Position numbers and translations under genes: made by a program. From contig CALSLT010000032.1 of the NCBI GenBank assembly GCA_943787265.1, forward strand, positions 1 through 60,801: a stretch of 60,801 nt of DNA, given 5' to 3'. Below, in pieces: positions 55,576 through 60,801 of the stretch (the first letter of the stretch is position 1; each line of letters starts with the position of its first letter). The notes beneath the pieces were generated by a model. That model was not told the origin of the DNA. It saw only the letters and a list, made by a program, of their open reading frames with translations, and did not search any database. This stretch comes from an uncultured Planctomycetaceae bacterium. Lineage in GTDB: Bacteria; Planctomycetota; Planctomycetia; Planctomycetales; Planctomycetaceae.

Positions 55576-58071
55576 TCAGGTGAGGTTGGCGAATTTCCGC
55601 AACAGCCACTCCGAAAACATGACGCCGATGACCAACCCAAACGTCAGCCAAGTACTCCACAACGGGATGACCTCGACCGTCGTTTCGGAAAGACGAGGCG
55701 GATCAAACTTCGCCAGCGTTTCCCGAGCGTCGAGCAGTTCGCAACTGCGGCCGCCGGTTTCCGCCGCGATGCTTTCCTGGAGTGAGCGATTGCGGGTGGC
55801 GCTGCGGCGTTCAACAGAAAGGTCGGAAACCTGAAAGTACACATCGACCGGTTCAAGCGAGACGGGATCGTTGACTCGTACGACATAATTTCCCGCTTCA
55901 CTGACAGGCACTTTCGTTTCGAACACGCCGGGGCGATATTCAGACAACGTGATCGGACGCGTCTCGCCGAGAGCTTCGGTCGAACGCCCCGGTAACCAGA
56001 CTTCACCAGTAAGGTGCCGTTCGTCGAGCATGTCGCCGGTCAGTGGTTCGAAGTTTTCGTCAAACGCTTCAACGGTTATCAACGCCGTCTGGTCCGGCTG
56101 GTATTGCTGGCGGTCGGCTCTCACTACAAAACGCTTCTGACTGCCGAGGGCGTGGCTGAGGCCCAGCCGGTGAATCATCTGCCCCCAGAACTGACGATAG
56201 TATTTCTCGCCGTACTTCTTCCGCAGTCGCCACATTTCGTTGTGAGCCAGGTAAATGACTTCACCGCGACCGTACCGACGAATCGCGATCAACGGTTGCG
56301 GCGTTTTTCCATCGACGCATGTGTCGCGGGGGTGTTCGGCCAGCACGGTCGTCGCACTGGACTCGACTCGGCGAACCGGCTGATACCAGGGAAGTCGGCC
56401 GAGATTCTGCCAGCCCTTGGCGTTGTCCGAATCCGACTCGCCCAGCCGCATAAAGTCGAACGACGAAGCCAGAGGTGTGAGTTGCGTTTCGAATTCTCGG
56501 TCATCGCGAAACTGTGCATCCGAATCGACGATGACCGGCAGCATCCCGCCGATCGGCGTCGAGGCAAGTTCTCCTGGACCGAACCGAGGCCCAGCCATCA
56601 CAACCAGTCCGCCGCCGAACTTTCCGACGAACTCCTTGACCATCTCGCCGAAGCGAGTGCTGAGTGAAGAAGCCGGCATGTCTCCCAGGAAGATAACGTC
56701 GTACTCAAAGAATTCGTTTCGAGGCAGGGTCAGTGTCGGCACGAAAAGTTCATTCGTCTCACGAACGATTGGATCGGAAGAGCGGAGGTAAGTTCGAAAC
56801 CCTCGCAGCCCGACCAGCTTGTCACGATGAAAAACTTCTTTGACGAATCGCCATTCCCACGCGGGTTCGTACTCGACGAAGAGGAGTCGCAGGAAATCAT
56901 CGATCACCGTGACTTCACGTTCGGCTCGGTTGTTCTGCACGACCGTTTCGCCATCAATCGGATCGACTTCCGCTGCGAAGACAAACCGACCGGCATCTTC
57001 TGGTGAAAACGGAAATTCCAGCACGGTCGACGGGCCGGACAGAGTCACGCTTCGTTCGCCAACAGAAAGTGTCTCGCCGGTCGCGCGATCGCTGCCACTT
57101 TCGAGCGGATGAGCCGTCACCCGAACGGCCACCTGCACGCCGTTGAGTTCCTGCTGCCTTAACGTCACCGTGACGTTCGACATTTCCGCCTTCTTCATTT
57201 TCAAAGAAGTCTGCAGGTCAACGGCCAGGTCGACCGCATGAGTCGCTCCAACGCCGACCGCGAAAACGGGAACGTTCAAACGCTTTGCAGCCTCGATCGG
57301 CGACGTTCCCGAGTTGTGATCAAAATCGCTGACCGCGACGACCGCCGTCAGTCCGGTTGCGGTGTGGCGACGCCGAAGTTCGTTAAACGCAGCTCCGAGC
57401 GACGTAATTGGTCCATCTGCTGTGTACTGACTCGCGACGTATTTCGGGTCGATTTCAGAGTTTGCTGAGTCGTCAGTGGCGAGGGCCAGTCCCGCAACTT
57501 CGTCCGCGCGGCGGAACTGGAACACTTCGATCCTGAATCGCTCAGCTAGTTTTTCCAGCGGAGTGCCATCGCCGGTCAGCCAACGTTTAACCAGGGCCTC
57601 GCGAGTGATCTCGTTGGTCGGCCCTTGCCCTGACGCCGAACCAGGGGATTCATCTCCCCCCTGCTCTGGCGAACTTTCTGAACCGCCGGTGCCGAACGCT
57701 GAATCAAGGCGGTCGGCATCTTCTTCGGTCAGCCGATCGCTGATGTTCATGCTGTCGGTCCCGTCGAGCAGCACCCACAAAACGGGGCGTGGATGCGACG
57801 AAAACGCGACTTCGAGAATCGGGTCAGCAAGAATCAACAACAGCAGGCACAACAGTGTTCCGCGCAGCATGCCAAGCAGCACCTGCCGACGACGAGAAGC
57901 TCGCGGCTGATACTTCAGGTAGAACCACGCCGAGACAAACGCGAGCCCCAGCCAGCCAAACAGCAGCCACGCCGGCCCATCGTGAGCCCAGTCGGCGCCA
58001 AACGATACTCCGACACTGTCGATTGAATCGACGTGTTCGCGGCCGAGCAGTCTGGCGATGAGTGTCTGCAT
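55576..58071 (-). CDS. Large VWA-like membrane protein with glutamine-amidotransferase-like domain
   Basis: 831 residues. Two N-terminal transmembrane helices (LLFGWLGLAFVSAWFYL and GTLLCLLLLILADPIL) are followed by a von Willebrand A-like domain whose metal-site motif is DGTDSMN, a DxTxS variant. The central region has a VAVSDFDHN motif and a glutamine-amidotransferase-like segment (MVKEFVGKFGGGLVVMAGPRFGPGELA), and the C-terminal part has a beta domain and a third membrane helix (TFGLVIGVMFSEWLL). This architecture matches planctomycete proteins related to BatA-type membrane proteins, of unknown role. It starts 9 nt from the stop of the cyclophilin gene. Confidence 0.78.
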   Translation of the reverse strand: MQTLIARLLGREHVDSIDSVGVSFGADWAHDGPAWLLFGWLGLAFVSAWFYLKYQPRASRRRQVLLGMLRGTLLCLLLLILADPILEVAFSSHPRPVLWVLLDGTDSMNISDRLTEEDADRLDSAFGTGGSESSPEQGGDESPGSASGQGPTNEITREALVKRWLTGDGTPLEKLAERFRIEVFQFRRADEVAGLALATDDSANSEIDPKYVASQYTADGPITSLGAAFNELRRRHTATGLTAVVAVSDFDHNSGTSPIEAAKRLNVPVFAVGVGATHAVDLAVDLQTSLKMKKAEMSNVTVTLRQQELNGVQVAVRVTAHPLESGSDRATGETLSVGERSVTLSGPSTVLEFPFSPEDAGRFVFAAEVDPIDGETVVQNNRAEREVTVIDDFLRLLFVEYEPAWEWRFVKEVFHRDKLVGLRGFRTYLRSSDPIVRETNELFVPTLTLPRNEFFEYDVIFLGDMPASSLSTRFGEMVKEFVGKFGGGLVVMAGPRFGPGELASTPIGGMLPVIVDSDAQFRDDREFETQLTPLASSFDFMRLGESDSDNAKGWQNLGRLPWYQPVRRVESSATTVLAEHPRDTCVDGKTPQPLIAIRRYGRGEVIYLAHNEMWRLRKKYGEKYYRQFWGQMIHRLGLSHALGSQKRFVVRADRQQYQPDQTALITVEAFDENFEPLTGDMLDERHLTGEVWLPGRSTEALGETRPITLSEYRPGVFETKVPVSEAGNYVVRVNDPVSLEPVDVYFQVSDLSVERRSATRNRSLQESIAAETGGRSCELLDARETLAKFDPPRLSETTVEVIPLWSTWLTFGLVIGVMFSEWLLRKFANLT

Positions 58072-58080
58072 GGGTGACTG

Positions 58081-58617
58081 TTATTTGGGTGTGACAATCA
58101 CCTGTGAAGCCGTGATCTTCACTTCTTCAACTGGTCGGTCGTTAGGGTCTGTTGCAGAGTTGCCAACGCTGAGGGCGTTCTGGAGGCTTTCGTCGTTGGC
58201 GGTTTTGCCGAAGACGGTGTACTGGCGGTCGAGGTGCGGAACTCGGCCCATGCAGATGAAGAATTGTGACCCGGCTGAGTTTGGATCGGACGTCCGAGCC
58301 ATCGACAGGACGCCTGCTTCATGGAGAACTTCATTGAACTCGGCATCGATCGTGTAGCCCGGTCCGCCGGTGCCGGTGCCGTTCGGGCAGCCGACCTGGA
58401 TCACGAAGTCTTTGATGACTCGGTGGAAAATGATTCCGTCGTAGTAGCCGATTTTCGTCAGACCGATGATGTTTCTGGCGTGACCAGGTGCGACGTCCGG
58501 GTACAGATCGAGCAGCATTTTGCCGGCCGTCGTTTCGAATTCGATCTGGTAGGTGTTGGCGTCGAAGTCAACGTCGGCGAGGGCTTCATCTACTTCTGCA
58601 CGTCGGTTAGCGGCCAT
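58081..58617 (-). CDS. Peptidyl-prolyl cis-trans isomerase, cyclophilin type
   Basis: 178 residues from ATG 58617. Cyclophilin motifs: GYYDGIIFHRVIKDFVIQVGCP (catalytic Arg within FHRVI), TGTGGPGYTIDAEF, NSAGSQFFICMGRVPHLDRQYTVFGK. It lacks a signal peptide, so it should act in the cytoplasm as a folding helper isomerising proline bonds. The stop is nine bases before the large VWA gene, so the two are probably co-transcribed. The start is set by ATG and the absence of family homology upstream. Confidence 0.95.
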   Translation of the reverse strand: MAANRRAEVDEALADVDFDANTYQIEFETTAGKMLLDLYPDVAPGHARNIIGLTKIGYYDGIIFHRVIKDFVIQVGCPNGTGTGGPGYTIDAEFNEVLHEAGVLSMARTSDPNSAGSQFFICMGRVPHLDRQYTVFGKTANDESLQNALSVGNSATDPNDRPVEEVKITASQVIVTPK

Positions 58618-58823
58618 CTTGCGTCTTTCGTTTTCTGTCGTGTAGGAATTGTTGTTTCGGAAGCACGGCATCCATCGGGAAGCGGAATCCGATATGTCTG
58701 GACGAGATTGGGTTGAGAGTTGTCTGTCGAGCGTTGAGAGTACGGTTCCCGCTGCAAAATCGGATCAGAATCCGGTCCCGCGGCAGAAATCACCACATAC
58801 CCCAAACGGCCGAAGCACTCAGC

Positions 58824-59186
58824 ATGAGCGATACCATAGAGCCCCGATGGCAAGTCGTCGACTTTGCGGAGCTGCCAGGAACTCCGTGCCCCTGCGGCAC
58901 CGCGAAACGGGCGTTCGCCGAAGTTGACGATTACCCGGCGACGATCCACGTGACGGAGATCAAGGCCGACGCCGAACTGCACTACCACAAACGGCTGACA
59001 GAGACTTATTTCATCCTCGAATGCGGCCCCGACGCGAAAATGCAGCTCGACGAGGAAATCATCCAGCTGCGACAAGGAATGTGCATCCGAATTCCGCCAG
59101 GCGTCCGGCACCGGGCGATCGGGACAATGAAGATCATTAATATCGTGATTCCGAAGTTCGATCCCGCCGACGAGCATTTTGACTGA
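58824..59186 (+). CDS. Cupin-domain protein
   Basis: 120 residues from ATG 58824. The cupin barrel shows both metal-binding halves: ELHYHKRLTETYFILECGPDAKM (two His and a Glu) and IRIPPGVRHRAIGTMKIINI (third His). VVDFAELPGTPCPCGTAKR at the N-terminus suggests a zinc or reactive-thiol site in addition. It probably binds a small metal ligand in the cytoplasm. Divergent from the cyclophilin gene across 206 bp. Specific function unknown. Confidence 0.85.
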   Translation: MSDTIEPRWQVVDFAELPGTPCPCGTAKRAFAEVDDYPATIHVTEIKADAELHYHKRLTETYFILECGPDAKMQLDEEIIQLRQGMCIRIPPGVRHRAIGTMKIINIVIPKFDPADEHFD

Positions 59187-59407
59187 AGATACAATTACAA
59201 AGCTCTAAACTCGCTGTCTTTCGCTCCTTGACGGTCAAAATCAGCCGCCCCTATACTCACCGCGTTGACTGTATTTCAGGCACCGACCGTCTGCAGTCAG
59301 CCGCTGTCGCCAACCGGAAGCCAACTTTGAGCTAACAAATGTGCGGCAAGTCCGTCTTCAGGACGCAGCGGACTTTCGAAAAGTTTTTGCAAGGCAAGGC
59401 ACGCTCG

Positions 59408-60259
59408 ATGAGCACAGGTAACCCGCAGGAAGTTCAGGCAACCGAAGAACAAGACCTCGGTCCCGACATCATCGAACAATACGGCAAGCAGATCGCCTTC
59501 GGCGCGATCGCGCTGGTAGTCCTGTTCGCCGTCGCGTCCTTCGTGGCTAACTCGGGCCGAGCCGGTGCCGAGGAAAGCTGGTCAAAATTCGCGGCTGCTG
59601 AATCTGCCGCCGACTTTGCGAACGTCGCATCGGACTACCCCAATTCGGATGTCTCGATCTGGGCCCGTCTGACCGAAGGCGAAATGCTGCTTCGCGAGGC
59701 CGTACAGCTTCAATTCAGCGACCGAGCCGCCGCTGTAGGACAATTCAAGAAAGCTGGCGAAGCCCTCGATGCCGTCATCGACAAGGCTGACCTGCTCCCG
59801 ACCGCCAAAGAACGGGCATTGCTCGGCAAAGCTCGACTGCTCGAAGCGACCTCAAACGGCAGCATGGACGAAGCCATCGCCGCTTATGAGAAAGTCAAAG
59901 GGATTCCGAACTCGATCTACGCCTCGCTCGTCGACAGCCGCATCGAAGCTCTGAAAGAGGACGACACTCAAAAATTCTACGCCTGGTTTTCGAAGCAGAC
60001 TCCAAAACCGGAGGACCGCGCACAGCCACAGGACGGCCTGCCAGGCGGACATCCAGAACTGCCAGTATCACTGCCACCAATTCCGGACGAGCTGTTCCCT
60101 GCCGACTGGTCTGACCTGAACGTCGATGACGCTCCACCGTTTGAAATCCCAGCAGACGGAGAAGCTGATGCTCCGGCCGACGCCGAAGCAGAGACAGATG
60201 ACTCCGCTACAGAACCCGCAACGGACGACACGGCCAGCGAGTCAAGTCCCAAGGAATGA
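59408..60259 (+). CDS. Tetratricopeptide-type membrane-anchored protein
   Basis: 283 residues from ATG 59408. A transmembrane helix at about 32-53 (IAFGAIALVVLFAVASFVA) is followed by helical TPR-like repeats (AAESAADFANVASDYPNSDV; AVGQFKKAGEALDAVIDKAD; MDEAIAAYEKVKGIP), then an acidic, proline-rich C-terminus. The layout resembles YfgM-type periplasmic TPR proteins. Its stop overlaps the start of the RluD-type gene (ATGA), so the two are translationally coupled. Confidence 0.8.
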   Translation: MSTGNPQEVQATEEQDLGPDIIEQYGKQIAFGAIALVVLFAVASFVANSGRAGAEESWSKFAAAESAADFANVASDYPNSDVSIWARLTEGEMLLREAVQLQFSDRAAAVGQFKKAGEALDAVIDKADLLPTAKERALLGKARLLEATSNGSMDEAIAAYEKVKGIPNSIYASLVDSRIEALKEDDTQKFYAWFSKQTPKPEDRAQPQDGLPGGHPELPVSLPPIPDELFPADWSDLNVDDAPPFEIPADGEADAPADAEAETDDSATEPATDDTASESSPKE

Positions 60260-60801
60260 GCGAACTTTCAGCCAACGAAGCGATCAGCATCACGGTAGAA
60301 GCTCGCGCGCACGGCTGGCGGATTGATCATTACCTCGCTCGGCTCTACCCGAATTACAGCCGATCCGCTTTTCAGAAAGCGATCACCCAGGAAGCCGTTC
60401 TGCTTAACGGTCTTCCCGCCAAAACCGGTCGCCGGCTTCGAGTCAACGACACTCTGAGCGTCAAGCTGCCGCAGGAGTCGGACTCTTCGCTGCCCGCAGA
60501 AGACATCCCGCTCGACATTCTTTACGAAGACGAGAGCCTAGTTGTCATCAACAAAGCGGCCAACATGATCGTCCATCCGGGGCGAGGCAACTATCACGGC
60601 ACGATGGCCGGAGCGTTGCAGTTTCACTTCGACCAGCTCAGCGACATGGCCGGCCAGCTGCGTCCCGGCATCGTCCACCGCTTGGACCGCGACACGACCG
60701 GCGTGATTATCGTTGCGAAAGACAACCAGATTCACAGTCGACTCAGCAGCCAGTTCGAGAAACGTGAAGTCACCAAAGAATACCGTGCCCTGGTTTGGGG
60801 C
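60256..60801 (+). CDS. RluD-type 23S rRNA pseudouridine synthase (truncated by the window edge)
   Basis: The first 182 residues are visible. An S4 RNA-binding domain (RIDHYLARLYPNYSRSAFQKAI) is followed by the pseudouridine synthase core, with LYEDESLVVINKAANMIVHPG and the catalytic RPGIVHRLDRDTTGVI motif carrying the nucleophilic Asp. The enzyme converts uridine to pseudouridine in rRNA, probably in the RluC/RluD/RluA-like group. ATG 60256 overlaps the preceding stop. The C-terminus lies beyond the window. Confidence 0.93.
   Translation, partial: MSELSANEAISITVEARAHGWRIDHYLARLYPNYSRSAFQKAITQEAVLLNGLPAKTGRRLRVNDTLSVKLPQESDSSLPAEDIPLDILYEDESLVVINKAANMIVHPGRGNYHGTMAGALQFHFDQLSDMAGQLRPGIVHRLDRDTTGVIIVAKDNQIHSRLSSQFEKREVTKEYRALVWG

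Overview
The window looks like chromosome from a member of the Planctomycetota (Planctomycetales-like). This rests on gene families typical of that phylum: two DUF1501 proteins with twin-arginine leaders, a DUF1549/DUF1588-type cytochrome-like protein, several sulfatases, a DUF1080 protein, SxDGxxW-type GH32/43-like proteins, BlaI/M56 pairs, WD40/CsgG giants and an ECF sigma/FecR pair. No rRNA, tRNA or CRISPR array was recognised.

Layout: 0-4.3 kb holds a sialidase-like protein, then a tight operon of a PhnD-like binding protein, an ECF sigma factor and a FecR-type membrane protein. 4.4-9.2 kb has an SGNH hydrolase, a lipoprotein and a DUF1501 protein. 9.3-13.7 kb is a BlaI repressor and a 1299-aa M56 metallopeptidase receptor with a C-terminal prenyltransferase/squalene-cyclase-like module, preceded by two matching inverted repeats that look like BlaI operators. 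13.8-15.9 kb has a methyltransferase and a frameshifted second sialidase. A gene-poor kilobase follows. 16.9-22.4 kb carries what looks like one giant WD40 + CsgG-like + TPR secreted protein split into three reading frames.

22.7-44.2 kb is a polysaccharide and organic-sulfate degradation region: a DUF1501/cytochrome-like pair, an esterase fused to a GH43-like propeller, a phytanoyl-CoA dioxygenase, an acetyl-xylan-esterase-like protein, a GH43-like protein, a badly frameshifted paralogue, a DUF1080 protein, three sulfatases, a tandem-domain class II aldolase and fructose-1,6-bisphosphatase. A reasonable inference is that sulfatases and esterases strip a sulfated, acylated glycan and that the aldolase and fbp connect the sugars to central metabolism; no substrate can be named from sequence alone.

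44.2-49.6 kb has two tandem PcfJ-like paralogues, a transglutaminase-like protein, two DinB-fold proteins and a 55-aa SEC-C protein. 49.7-52.6 kb has a PQQ-propeller gene split by a 503-bp internal piece of an ISAs1-type transposase, then a DUF6882/NTF2-like gene. 52.6-60.8 kb is mostly housekeeping: a serine hydrolase, RNase D, a large VWA-like membrane protein, a cyclophilin, a cupin, a TPR-like membrane protein and a truncated RluD-type pseudouridine synthase. A recurring oddity is single-base disruptions in short homopolymers (about 14.7, 19.4, 33.3-33.9, 34.8 and perhaps 36.1 kb), which could be real decay or sequencing error.
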